A stretch of DNA of 64,000 nt, from contig OY987237.1 in assembly GCA_963920705.1 (NCBI GenBank), positions 4,494,601 to 4,558,600 of the forward strand. The letters are read 5' to 3'. Made by a program: the position numbers and the translations under genes. Shown in pieces: positions 10,403 through 22,223 of this stretch. The notes beneath the pieces are model-generated. The model was not told the DNA's origin, made no database searches, and saw only the letters and a list, made by a program, of their open reading frames with translations. Every line of letters begins with the position of its first letter. The stretch's first letter is position 1. Origin of the DNA: Odiellus spinosus (taxonomy: Eukaryota > Arthropoda > Arachnida > Opiliones > Phalangiidae).

Positions 10403-12400
10403 TTAAAGGTCGGAAACACTTAACAGCAGATTACACTTTTCACTTTCTACTTCGTCAGAAAGAACTACAATCTTGTTGTTTAGTAGGAAAATTTCTTTTT
10501 TACTCCTATTGTAAATAGGCCATTCTATATTTAAAATTTGATTCAGGTTGTGGTTAGGAAATCTGTAAACAACAAATTGAAAATTGAGACCCCAAGAAAC
10601 GTTTTTAGGTACACTCTATTTGAATGGGATCTTACCCAAATTTGGCAAAACTAGTCCAATACTTCATTATTAGTTTCGAAAATGACACGTCACTATCGCT
10701 GTAATAATTGTTTGGGTCCAACGGTTTGCCAAAAACGAAGAACAACTCGCTAGCATGAGGTACTTCCTCCCAATTGAAAAAAGGCGAAACAGATGAGACG
10801 TGAGAGTAAAGGTATTTGTAAACATTATTTCCATTTTTGGCAGCCTGATTGGCAAGCTGGTACACGACGCACCTCACTTGCGTATCGGTCACAAAATCGA
10901 GCAATGGTTGCCTATAATTGTCACCAAACTGAAAATTCGCGGAATAAATATTTTTAACCGATTCCACTAGATCAGTATTATTCGTTCCAAGAGATTTGAC
11001 AACGTATTTAGTGAAATCATTTTCAGAGGCAAAGAAATTCAAAGTATCATCGAAGATCCCCAAGTTTAGGATGTTAGCCTTAAATCCATCGGCCGTAGTA
11101 CTTCCAACCATGATATTGATGTCTTTGTTTAAATAACCTTTTAGTAACATTTCAGTCGGTGTGTAGGGGAAGAAAACTCCGTCTACAGTTGGTATGAATT
11201 GAAGTTTATTGGTGATGGACGCGTTGACGAGTTCATCGACGTTCTTAGATCGCAAACAGTACGCCGTGTCTGTGGCGTTGGACATGTCGCAACCAACAGC
11301 TTGGGCTAACTTTGTGGATTGCGTCAGAGATGAGCTTTTATCTCGGTAAAGTCGTTGAGAAAATACGCTGCCACTTTCAACGATTCCTCTAGCGAATAGA
11401 CCTTGGCTCGATGGTAAAATTAAGTGATTGCTAACGCTGGTCCCGCCCGAACTTTGACCAAATATGGTAATTTTGTACGGATCGCCACCAAATGCTTCGA
11501 TGTTTTCACGAACCCATTTAAAAGCCATTGCTTGATCCATAAGACCAACGTTACCTAAACGTTTTTTTAGGTTAAGTTAGTCTTTCGAGTTTCAGGTAGA
11601 GCTTAGAAATTAAGAGCCAATAAATATTATAGCTCAGGTCATATTTACTGTCAATTGACCACACAGTTGGTCTGTCACAAGAAGACCTCCCAAAACAGTT
11701 ACGTTAGGTTACTACTGGAGCCTACTTCTTAGGAACTGACTAACTGACCTGGTTCATAAGCTTGAGACAAGTAATTATATCATGGTTTCGTAATAAAACT
11801 GCCCGATTTAGCCTTCTAATTATCATGAAACTTGTATGAAGTTATTTTACCAGAAATATTAGAATCATCCATGTACAAGAATCCAAAAAGGGTTAATCTA
11901 TAGTTGAACGTTACGACAATTACTCCCTCCTCGGTAGCAAGAACTCCACCGTCGTATAAATTCAAAGTTGAAGATCCAGTATTGTAAGCCCCACCGTAAA
12001 TGAAAATCATAACAGCTAGGTTCTTGGTCAAAATCGCCGGTGTCCAAATATTCAAGTACAAGCAGTCCTCCGATACTGGATCAGTATTGGGTACAAAAAT
12101 TCCAAATTTCGAATATTTTTCGTAGTTTTCTCGATTGCCTTGAATGCAAGCGTTTGGTTTGGTTTTTGCTACAAGAACATCCTTCCAACTCTTGACGGGT
12201 AAAGGAGGTTTAAATCGCAATTTCCCTAATGGTGGTTGTGCGAACGGAATTCCGTAATAAACGGTGACCAAACGGTTATTTGAAGTTTTAATCAGGGAAC
12301 CTTCGATTTGTCCGTTTTTGGTTTTAATTTGAGTACTAGAAGTCGTTGTAACTTGACTGCTCAAAAATAGGAGCAAACTGAGTTCAAAAAGATGACGCAT
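10403..12400 (-). CDS. Type-B carboxylesterase, secreted, altered oxyanion motif (paralogue 1)
   Basis: Three exons: 12400-11851, 11554-10636 and 10562-10403, about 542 residues, full length for an insect carboxylesterase. A signal peptide (MRHLFELSLLLFL) indicates secretion. Family landmarks are YYGIPFAQPPLGKLRFKPP, EDCLYLNIWTP, the nucleophile elbow GQSSGG (Ser about 218) and the His region HASELFFVFG. The acidic triad residue is probably the Asp of TADGF, where most esterases have Glu. The oxyanion-hole HGGG of the family reads YGGA (about 135-138), which may weaken or change catalysis. These enzymes hydrolyse carboxylic esters such as pheromones, hormone esters, lipids and xenobiotics. 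Exon boundaries and the 919-bp middle exon are identical to those of the paralogue at 50.5-53.9 kb. Substrate is unknown. Confidence 0.9.
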
Positions 12401-13964
12401 TTCTAATAATTCTAGCTAATCAACTTTCAGTCAAAGAATGATAAAAAAGCTTACGAGTATGATGAATTAACCTTTTACAAATTCATACAGCTGTTTTTTA
12501 AGGTTCTAAAATGCGTCAATATTTTGAAACTGCAACTTTAATTTGGAATATTTTGGATTCTTTATCCAAATTCCGAAATTCTTTATCTTTGGTATAGTTT
12601 AAACAATCGGGCTCAAATTCTCTCTTTCTGGTTGATATTGTAGTAAGTGCATCAACTAACTCTACTTCCGCAGTTCACGGATTTCAGTCCGCAGTTTTAA
12701 AGTTCGCAGTTCATGAATTTAGAACTCCAATTCTGTTCCGAGAGCTCTAGCTCTTTTTCTAAGTACGCGTCGATTTGATCTCGCAAACACTACATATACA
12801 GTTCACGTGTAACTGTTCACCTATACATAACGGGAAAATGTTATTGATATCGGAGGAGCGGGGATTTCCGGGGAAGTTTATTATTTTTGATTAAATTATA
12901 ATTTGGGTAGAGTTTTTAGATCTTTAACTAAGCAAACTGGAGCAAACTCTATTGTGTTTTCAATTTTTTTTATATTTCTTAGTTTTTGCGTTCTGATATG
13001 ATAAAATTATAATCTATAATAGCGTTCAATGAACTTTAAATATAAAATCAGTTAAAGGGCAAATCTCATTTCAATTCATATTTTGTTTACTAATTATACG
13101 AAGATAGTGAAATATAACATGAGCGAAAGCATGGTGGATATAGAATAAAATTTGAGTAAGAAGTGGGTTGCCTTTTCCATGGTATTTTAAAAGTGTACCT
13201 TACAGTTTTAGGGAACTACATCCGGTTTTTGGTCATTTTCTTATCGGCTACGGCTCTTATTGGCCGTGATGTGTCGTCAGCTTAAAGGAAAAATTGGAGT
13301 TCTCTAATTTCGTTTATTTTTGCATTCACCATTCCAAAATGAGTATTGGTAACTCTTGGAGTAAAAACAATTTATTTAAACCCTTTGAAATTACGGCAAG
13401 GAATGACAGAGCCGGCGGAAATTTCCGTGAACGCAATAGTGACTTAAAAAAAAAGTTTTGCGCGAAACTAAAAACGCGTTCCTAATCAGGTACTATCTTA
13501 TTCATTAGCGCAAACATTTTAGAGAGGACCTTCAATCCGCCTGTACGCGTTGATTTGAAGTCGAGATATTATCAATAAATATTCTAAAATGATTACAGGC
13601 TCAAAATATTAATATACTTTGCATCTTCCAAATCATCATATTTTCCTTTTGATCGGGATATGACCCCCAAATTAAAAAACTAGCCCCCATCAATTGGAAA
13701 AACATAACGATGCCCCTTTATCCTTCTCTCTTGATTAAATTATATACAAAACGTCAGTGAAGAGAAGGATTGTAAAATCTATACATCAATTACGTAACTG
13801 ATAACAGCCTTTGGTAATGCTAACTATTTTTCAGTAAGAGTTCTTCACTTAAGTACAGTCAAAGCTAGATTCGCACACCGATTACGTGGTGTGATCAACA
13901 CCTCGCAGTGAAGCCAGTAGATTTTTTGTACTTATTTTAGCATACACTATAAAAGACAAAACAA
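12401..13964. other. Intergenic with a dispersed repeat
   Basis: Upstream flank of esterase 1. The segment at about 13050-13290 is clearly related, in the same orientation, to 23600-23830: both share ATTCATATTTTGTTT, CTTACAGTTTTAG and a closing CAGCTTAAAGG, so it is a dispersed repeat with about 75-80 percent visible identity. A short frame at 13294-13485 has no recognisable domain. Nothing else is supported. Confidence 0.5.
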
Positions 13965-15363
13965 AAAAAAAAACAAGTTGGGAAACCAAAATAATACCTC
14001 CCCGACAACCACGTGATGTTAACTAACCTAACCTTACCTAAAATATTAAAATTTATGGCATTTGTGGAAGACGAAGATTGAAAGCAAAAAAAAAAATAAT
14101 ATCTCAATTAAACACTAAATATATTAAACCAATAATTCAGATCAAAAATATACTTCTTATCAAGATAAATTTGAATGCAAAAGAATCAAACTTAATTCAA
14201 AATAAAATTTTGAGAACCAGAGTCAGAAATTTTTTTTGCTGAATAATGAATTAATTTTAATATAAATGCGTATCGAGTAAAATAAGCAAGGTCAAGGTTC
14301 TTCTTTTAAAACCATATAATAATTTTGAAGGCTCTAGAGTATTTGCAGACCAAGTAACGCCAATAGGCAAAATATTATATCACATTGAACCTATATGCAT
14401 TTCTTCAGTATACCAACAAAACCCTAAATAATTCTCTACTTAAAACCAAACCTAACTAGAGAAAAAAAGGAAAATAAATAAGATATAACCACATAGATTT
14501 CAAGATAAATAATCCAGTCCATAATTCAGTATTAAAACAAAAAAATCAGAATTAAGACAACTGAAATTAGCAATCTTTGGTAATATGTAAAATAGCCCTT
14601 ACACGAACAATTTAAGTAAAGCAAATTATCAAATAAACGACAAATAAGTCAATTAAAATGAAAAATATTAATCTTACCACTACCAAATAGCGGGCAGAAA
14701 ACACAGACATCAAGATAACATTAGCAAAATAAATTTTCAACACCGGTAATCCTGAGAACTAGATTCTACAAAATCTTCCTGAATAATAAATTTATTTTAA
14801 TCTAAAAAATATAAAATCTTAAAAAATATATATACAAATAACATATTGATAAACCAATTAAAATTAGATGCGAAAAACATTTAATCTCGATATGAGATTA
14901 AATACACAAGGTCAAGGTTCTTCTTTTAAAACCATATCAGAATTTTGACGGTTGTAGAGTATTTGTAGACCAAGTAACGTGAAAAGGCAAAATGTTATAT
15001 CACATTGAACCTATACATGGCTTCAGTATACAACACAACCCTAATAAACCTATCAATAAACAACTAACGCATTGGCTTTCCGTATATCAGGTTAAACTAA
15101 AAATAATAAACTCATCAAACAAATAATTCAAATTCAAAATTACTACCTTACCAATAAAATTGCATTCAAACGATTCAAACTTCATTTAAAATCATCGAGC
15201 CAAATTTCTAGACAACTAGTTCGTCAAAGATTTCAAAAGAATGAAGTAAATTTAAGTTCAATAAAATAAAATTTAGATAAGCAAGGTCAAGGTCCCTCAG
15301 TAAAAACATATCGGTGTTTAGAAAACTCTAGAGCATTTTTTTGTAGACCAAGTAACGCCAGTG
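13965..15363. repeat. Degenerate repeat copies forming the left arm of a large inverted repeat
   Basis: Starts with AATACCTCCCCGACAACCAC after a poly-A tract. It holds at least three diverged copies of a module recognisable by GCAAGGTCAAGGTTC followed by TAGACCAAGTAACG (near 14288, 14910 and 15286). The second copy is matched in reverse complement at about 18220-18600, and the 13970-14040 end is matched in reverse complement at 19790-19862. It is AT-rich, and no transposase or other protein was seen. Confidence 0.7.
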
Positions 15364-15518
15364 GAATTTTTACCTCCCCGAGTGAACTTGTTCAAGGGGA
15401 GGTTTTACGTTCGTCGTGTCTGTGTGTCTGTGTGTCTGTCACTTCCGGTGTAAGCGGATATCCTGTGTAACCGGATATCACGTGACCTAGCACGTAGAGC
15501 AAAAATCTTGGGACTCAA

Positions 15519-15956
15519 GATTTGCGTTCGTAGCTACACTGAGCGCCTGGTGTAATAACTACCTCCAGACATTGAACATCGTTCAATTCCGTTCAACGGG
15601 AATTCCTATAATCAGGCTGCCACATGGATAAGCTTCAGGTGTCGTGCGATTTTATGCAACCGTGGACGTCTCCCATTGCATATTATCGCCTTCCACCATC
15701 CACATCAAACCTCGATGCTGGACAGTTGAAGGCGATTATACACAATGGGACGTCTCCCACTGTTATAATCACCTCTGACCATCCAAACGCACCAAGGTCC
15801 AACCTTTAGTTTCCGATCTCAGCGGGCCATATTAGCGAGGCGTCCCTCAACTAATATGGTCCACATCAACCATCAACTCGCCCCCTCTACGGGTCAGATT
15901 TGCGTTCGTAGCTACACTGAGCGCCTGGTGTAATAACTACCTCCAGACATTGAACA
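15519..15956 (+). repeat. Two direct copies of a ~60-bp sequence flanking ~315 bp
   Basis: A block beginning AGATTTGCGTTCGTAGC and ending CCAGACATTGAAC occurs at about 15519-15580 and again, essentially identical, at 15896-15956. Between them are two related modules containing GGGACGTCTCCCA/CATTG. The inverted copy of this region at 21780-22060 has no equivalent second copy, so the duplication postdates the palindrome or was lost on the other side. Confidence 0.8.
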
Positions 15957-16359
15957 GGGGGTGGGTTCCCCTTTCTTCACAGCTTTAAGTTACAGATACC
16001 TAATAATGTTTTTCGATCGCCTTATATACCACTTTTTTACACTAACGCGTTGTAGCCTTATGGCGTGGTATCTTTCAGTGAATTGAAACGAAATGTTCAT
16101 TTAAACTATAATTAAAATTTCTTAAATTACTTAACTTAGTCTAATTAATAATTTCGCTGAAAATTAAATTAAAATTAAATGTTATTTTAGAAGATATTTA
16201 AGAAATTGTCTAAGAATTTTGTGAAATTTGTGTGTTCAATACCAGCTCGAGTTGGCAGCACGCGTTAAGCTATTTTCCATGTACCATTTAGTCCAAAAAC
16301 ATAGGTATAAAGGTATTGTAGGCTTAGGCTTGCTGCAAACTCAGGGTGGATTGGAAAAC

Positions 16360-17040
16360 TAATACAGTTCAACTTCTACGCATATGGAAGTAGTCTTGTT
16401 TTTTATCTATTTTAATTGATTGATTTAATTTTTTAGCTTAGACTCAGTTATTAAAATGTGTAGGTGTTTTTTTTTATTTTGTTTATCGCATATATAAAAG
16501 CGTGAAATACTATTTCGGCCGTCAGAGAAAAAGCTGGGATCGAAGAGCTGGTTACCTTTTCGCTCGCCGTACCAATTCACTAGTGTGATGGTAATTCGAC
16601 AGCGGCTCTTAGCTGCTTCGACTGGCGTTTCTCTCCGTGGAGTGATACCTCCTTTACCTCGGTGTCGAGGAGAGCTAATACACGTGTGTTTGGGCTTCGT
16701 ACTTGTACATAACCTTAAGGCCTGCGTAAAAGCCTCATATAATGTAAGGTCTTATGGGTGATTTGCACTTGACTTTTGGAGCGAATGTACCCGTATATCT
16801 AACTTAAACTTCTCCATTACCTACTTTGATTTTCATGTACTTGAGTTCCGTGACTGAAATGTGCTTTAAACCCAATCTTTAATAATTCGCCATTGAATAA
16901 CAAACCAACTATTACCACGTAGGATAGGAGACAAGATAATTGAGGTCTACATGTTGAATAACCTGCCACAAACTTGTATTTAATAGAATAACCGGCCGAG
17001 TACAGGGACTGGAAGTCTGCAACAGACTTCTAGTATTATT
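16360..17040 (+). mobile_element. ~680-bp insertion in the left arm, TATA-containing
   Basis: The inverted partner arm goes directly from the homologue of 17045 (about 21195) through about 160 bp of unrelated sequence to the homologue of 16350 (about 21360), so this block is extra. It contains a TATA-like ATATATAAAA (16490) followed by GC-richer sequence (16510-16720), which resembles a promoter or LTR leader. No terminal repeats or coding capacity were identified; its class is unknown. Confidence 0.35.
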
Positions 17041-18179
17041 TTTTTCTTTTCGGCTGAATATTGAGAGAATTAGCTTTATGTACCGGGATAAACTTACTTC
17101 CTAGCGAAGCTGGAAACAATGTATTGGGACTTTGTTATAAGAACAAGTTTCTAGCACGCGCTTTCAATTTCATTTTTTCAATTGCTCGCGTGTTTGCTAT
17201 ATTTGCGAATTTGTTTCGCACGAAAATGCCGCGTATACGCAAGGGTATAATTCACAAGAAACGCTGGATTTGAAGTAAATTCTTCATTAATATTTGCAAT
17301 TTCTCGCGCAAAACGCCATTAATGTCTAGGCGACTTCCTTGCATCTATCGCGTCTAATGCGCTCTCTTAAGGATATTAATTGGTGCATTCACGTCATCAG
17401 CGTAAAGATATAAATAGATTTACGAAGAACGCGTGCTGGTATGTTTGGTAGATCTAAATGGCCAAAACGTTAGAGTTCTAATTTTTTTTTTCAATTTCTC
17501 CGAATGTCTAAAGTAAATAAGTGCGTGTAAACAAGCTAAGCTTCAATTTTGCACACCTTTAAAGCATAATAACGTCATTTAAGCAAAGGAACATATGTGT
17601 ATTTGTGACTTGCGTAAAATCGAGTTCATCAGCACGCGAGTATGTGTAGCCCACTAAATTTCAAGTCCGAAACCACTTTACGCGTGCAAAATATCAAAGC
17701 GATTCTGATATTCTTGGGAAAATCAGTTTAATGTATGGGGAAATACTGTAATTTTCTGGCAAATTTTCGAACAGTGGCGTAAGAATTGGTTTTAATAACT
17801 AGCACGGGTTTTCAAATTAATATTTTATAAGCCTCGCACGTTTCCAATTGTATTTCACGCGAAATTGTTGCGTGTACGCATGCGCAGATCGAACCAGGTT
17901 ATTTATACCACAATTTACAGTTGACTAACATTCTTAAACCGGATTGACATTGAATTTTCTTGTGTTTTAATTGGTATATATGATATGGTTCACCCTATAG
18001 TGAAATGTAGACCGAGTGGGGAAAAGAATCACGTGATTGGATCTCTTAATGACTGCTAGTTTTAGTTTCACACTTTTCCCCACATGAAATTAATGTTTAT
18101 CCCAATTAAGTATAGTAGAACTATGCTTTTTAATGCCTACTGTCGTTTATTTTCGGTGACGTTTTAGCTAGTGTGTAGT

Positions 18180-19862
18180 CACGTAAAATAACGTTTGTTT
18201 CACAACTTGTGTTGTATACTGAAGCCATGTATAGGTTCAATTTGATATAACATTTTGCTTTTCACGTTACTTGGTCTACAAATACTCTACAACCGTCAAA
18301 ATTCTGATATGGTTTTAAAAGAAGAACCTTGACCTTGTGTATTTAATCTCATATCGAGATTAAATGTTTTTCGCATCTAATTTTAATTGGTTTATCAATA
18401 TGTTATTTGAATAGATATTTTTTTTGAGATTTTATATTTTTTAGATTAAAATAAATTTATTATTCAGGAAGATTTTGTAGAATCTAGTTCTCAGGATTAC
18501 CGGTGTTGAAAATTTATTTTGCTAATGTTATCTTGATGTCTGTATTTTCTGCCCGCTATTTGGTAGTGGTAAGATTAATATTTTTAATTTTAATTAATTG
18601 ACTTATTTGGCGTTTATTTGATAATTTGCTTTACTTAAATTGTTCGTGTAAGGGCTATTTTACATATTACCAAAGATTGCTAATTTCAGTTGTCTTAATT
18701 CTGATTTTCTCCACTATAAAACCAAGAAACATTTCCGATTTTTTTCATAATCGAAATAAGCCGTGTACAGTGATCTTCGAGACGAGAGGAGACGAGGCCA
18801 GACCAGACGAAAGAGAGCTATAATGACTTAAGGGAGATAATCAACCAGCATAGAATGTTATCACCATTTGAAATCAACAGAGCAGCGACACGGCTTTCAT
18901 TTATCACAAGAAAGAGACGGCCCGGCTACGAAGAATTGAAACGTGCAAGCAGTTAGTGTTTTCGGACTCGACATATGAGAAATCTACAGTCAGTAAAAGC
19001 TCGGCAGTTCTTCATACGGCCTCGTAATTGTAAACATAAAAGGAGCTATTCTAACGGTATTTAAATTAGTCTACTTTCAGTCTTTTAAGATATTTTTTTA
19101 TCATAGGAGTGGAAGCTAACGCCTTGTAACCGGTTTGGAAAATAACCTCTCAACCAGCTCAATCCTTGGATTCTTCCAATGACTGGGATCACTTGCATGA
19201 TGAAAATATCAGTAATGGTCCTCTATTAGCACGTCAAAACAAGAATTTTAGACGAAAACTGTACCGGAAGTAATTGTCGATCATCTACCGAAAATGGGTT
19301 GTAAATGGAACATTCAGTCTACAATATTTCTTGGTTTGTCTAAGAGGAACTTGCTACAAAATCTTCGTCGTTTTAATTCCTTGTCTTCATTGCCATCCCA
19401 GACTAAATCCTTCGTCTTTATCAAATCAGTGGATTATCTCAAAGATAATCACACAGTACCGCCTATGCTCTAATGATAATTTATATTATAAGAAAATGTA
19501 TTTTACATATTTATTTAGAAAATAAATTTCATTTGGTGTGTCTATTAAGTAATCTACGCCATGCCGCATATAATTATGCGTAACGCAGGACATTTCAATT
19601 GGTGTGTATATTAAAGAGTCTACGACCTGTCGCATGTAATTATGGGTAACGCATGACACACTTTTGCATTCTCTGTATCCTTGAGGTTAAGGGAAAATAC
19701 TTATATTCCGTAAAATAGAGAATAATAATTGGAATGCACGCTGGTTCCTCTATTCATCCAATACTCTACATTTCTTTTCATCTTTTATTTTAGGTAGGGT
19801 TAGGTTAGATTACTTTAACGTCGGGCTCGGGGAGGTTATATTTTGGTTTCCCAACTTGTTTT
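18180..19862. repeat. Right arm of the second large inverted repeat
   Basis: 18220-18600 is the reverse complement of about 14740-15025, and 19790-19862 (ending in GGTTTCCCAACTTGTTTT) is the reverse complement of 13965-14040. The section between about 18640 and 19790 has no obvious partner and no recognisable gene. This arm is embedded in the middle of the 15.37-22.22 kb palindrome, giving an interleaved structure. Confidence 0.65.
19525..19655 (+). repeat. Two-copy tandem repeat, ~65 bp
   Basis: Two adjacent diverged copies share TTGGTGTGT, a CTACG motif, a CGCAT(A/G)TAATTATG core and GTAACGCA(G/T)GACA. They lie in the single-copy centre of the large palindrome. Confidence 0.75.
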
Positions 19863-22223
19863 AGATCAAAATCATCTTATGACCTCGACATGGCCTATAC
19901 ATTCGTAAGCAATTACATTCAATAAACAATTAACGCATTAGGTTTCCGCATACCACACTAAACTAAGGACTGTGACGTACAATTTCGCTTTCTGGTGCTA
20001 CTCAGTCTACAGATACCCTAGAAAGCTGTAGAGTAAATTTTTGATATATAAGCTCACTTAACACGTTTTTTTTTGCGGTATAATGAGTAAAGAAGGGATA
20101 TCTCTCTTTTGGCCCCACAATCAATTTTTTATAATTTTTTTTAGACACGGCGGACCTGAGTAAAAACATACCCAGTTGTGAAACAAACGTCATTTTACGT
20201 AACTCCACATTAGCTAAAATGTAACCGGAAATACACGACAGCAGGCCTTAAAAGCCTGGCTCTATTATATTTAATTGTGATTAACATTAAATTCATGTGG
20301 GGAAAAGTTTGAAACTAAAACTACCAGTCATCACGAGAACCAATCACGTGATGCTTTTCCCCACTCGCTCTACATTTCACTTTAGGATCATCCATATCAT
20401 ATATACCAAATAAAACACGAGGAATTTCAATGTGAATCCGGTTTAGAAATTCCGTCAACTGCAAATTGTGGCTGGACTAATCTGCTTCAATCTGCTCATG
20501 CGCAACGCAACATACATTTGCGAAACGCGCGGGAATTATAAAAAATAAATTGGAAAGCCCGTACTAGTTATTAAAACCAATTATTACGCTATTCTTCGCA
20601 CGTTTGCCAAAAATTACAGTATTTACCCATACAAAAAGCTGATTCTCCCAAGAATATCGAAATCGCTTTGATATTTTGCATGCGATCCTTCTTCAAATAC
20701 TCGCGTGCTGGCGAACTCGATTTTACGCGTGTCACAAATACACGGGAAACCTAAGTACTGTACTTCTGTTCAAGGAGAGTTTTCAAGACTACCTTTTTCT
20801 TAAGAGGTTTAACATTTTGTATAAATCCGCCTCATCTTCAAATCTTATACGTCAAAATAAAAGTCTGGCGCGAATTTATGATATATCCAATCAGACTAAG
20901 CAACTTTATTTTGTGCACAGATCGAGGCAACAAGGTCGCTTAAACATTAATTGGCGATTTGCGCGAGAAATTGCAAACATTAAGGAAGAACTTATTGCAA
21001 ATCCAACGTTTCTTGTGAATTATACCCTCGCGTACACGCGACATTTTCGCGCGAAACACATTTGCGAAGTCCGCAAATGCGCGAGAAATTTTAGTGCATC
21101 CAGCTTAGGGCAGTATCGCAAACATGCGAGAAATTGAAAAAAAGAAATTGAAAGCGCGTGCAAGAAATCCCGGTACATAAAGCTAATTCTCTCAATATAA
21201 CAAAAAAAAAAAAAAAATAATAAAATTATTTGTAATGTCCATGTATACATGCCATATAACCATCTCTATATCCCTGTGAAGGCGCCTTTATCTCTTATCT
21301 AAATTATGTTGTTTCTATCTTGCATACCCGTGTAAACGGACCTTTATTTTGATTCTTCAATCCACCCCAAGTTTGCAGCAAGCCTAAGCCTTTACTACCC
21401 GTTATACCTTTGCTTTTTTGACTAATTGATATATATGCAAAATACTTTAGCGCATGCTGCCAACTCAAGCTGGTATTAAACGGTCACATTTCTTTAAATT
21501 TTTGCACAATTTCTTAAATATCTTCAAAACTATTTTGAATTTTAAATTGATTTTTCAGCTTCGTTATTAATTAGATTCAGTTAAACAATATTATTATATT
21601 AAATTAAAATTTAAATGCATTATACGCTTGAATTCACTAAAAGATATCGCGGCATAAGGCCAAAATAGCGAGTAACCGAGAAGAGTTGGGGAAAACCCCC
21701 CCTTCTCAACGTCTAGACGTTTATCGTAACCCTAGGCATTCGGTAACTGCACCATAAAGACCCGTAGAGGGAGGAGATAACTGGAGTGGAAGGTTGATGT
21801 GGACTATATTAGTGAGGGACGCCTCGCTAATATGGCCCGCTGAGATCGGACACTAGAGGTTGGACCTTGGTGTGAGGATGGTCGGAGGTGATTATAATCG
21901 CCTTCAACTGTCCAGCATCGAGGTTTGACCGTAAAGTGGATGGTGGAATGTGATAATATACAATTGGAGACGTCCTGTTGTATATAATTGCACGACACCT
22001 GAAACTCATTGTGGCAGCTACGCTTAAAGGAGGTAATTCCCGTTAAACGGAATTGAACGATAAGCTGGTATGATAATGTCTCTAGACTTTTGGCTCCACA
22101 AGCTAGGTCACGTGATTTCCGGTTACACAGGATATCCGCTTACACAGGAAGTGACACACACACAGACACACAGACACGACCAGTGTAAAACCTCCCCCTG
22201 AACTAAAGTTCAGTCGGGGAGGT

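Larger units (their letters stand above)
15371..22223. mobile_element. 6.9-kb imperfect palindromic (foldback-type) composite element
   Basis: The outer ends are inverted copies. Each consists of a terminal hairpin (ACCTCCCC...GAAC/GTTC...GGGGAGGT at 15371-15402 and about 22188-22223) followed by a CTGTGTGT-rich tract and the sequence around GCGGATATCC. Homology in inverted orientation continues inward: 15580-16080 with 21640-22060, 16200-16350 with 21360-21500, 17040-18090 with 20290-21190. The centre (about 18180-20280) belongs to a second, interleaved inverted repeat. No transposase is visible in either strand, so this looks like a non-autonomous element or a mosaic of insertions. Superfamily unknown. 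The short frames inside it look non-coding. Confidence 0.7.

Noticed and set aside
20676-21250. ORF of 153 residues and a minus-strand ORF within the large palindrome
   Set aside because: The sequence is the inverted copy of 17040-17700, where the frame is not kept, so there is no sign of coding constraint.
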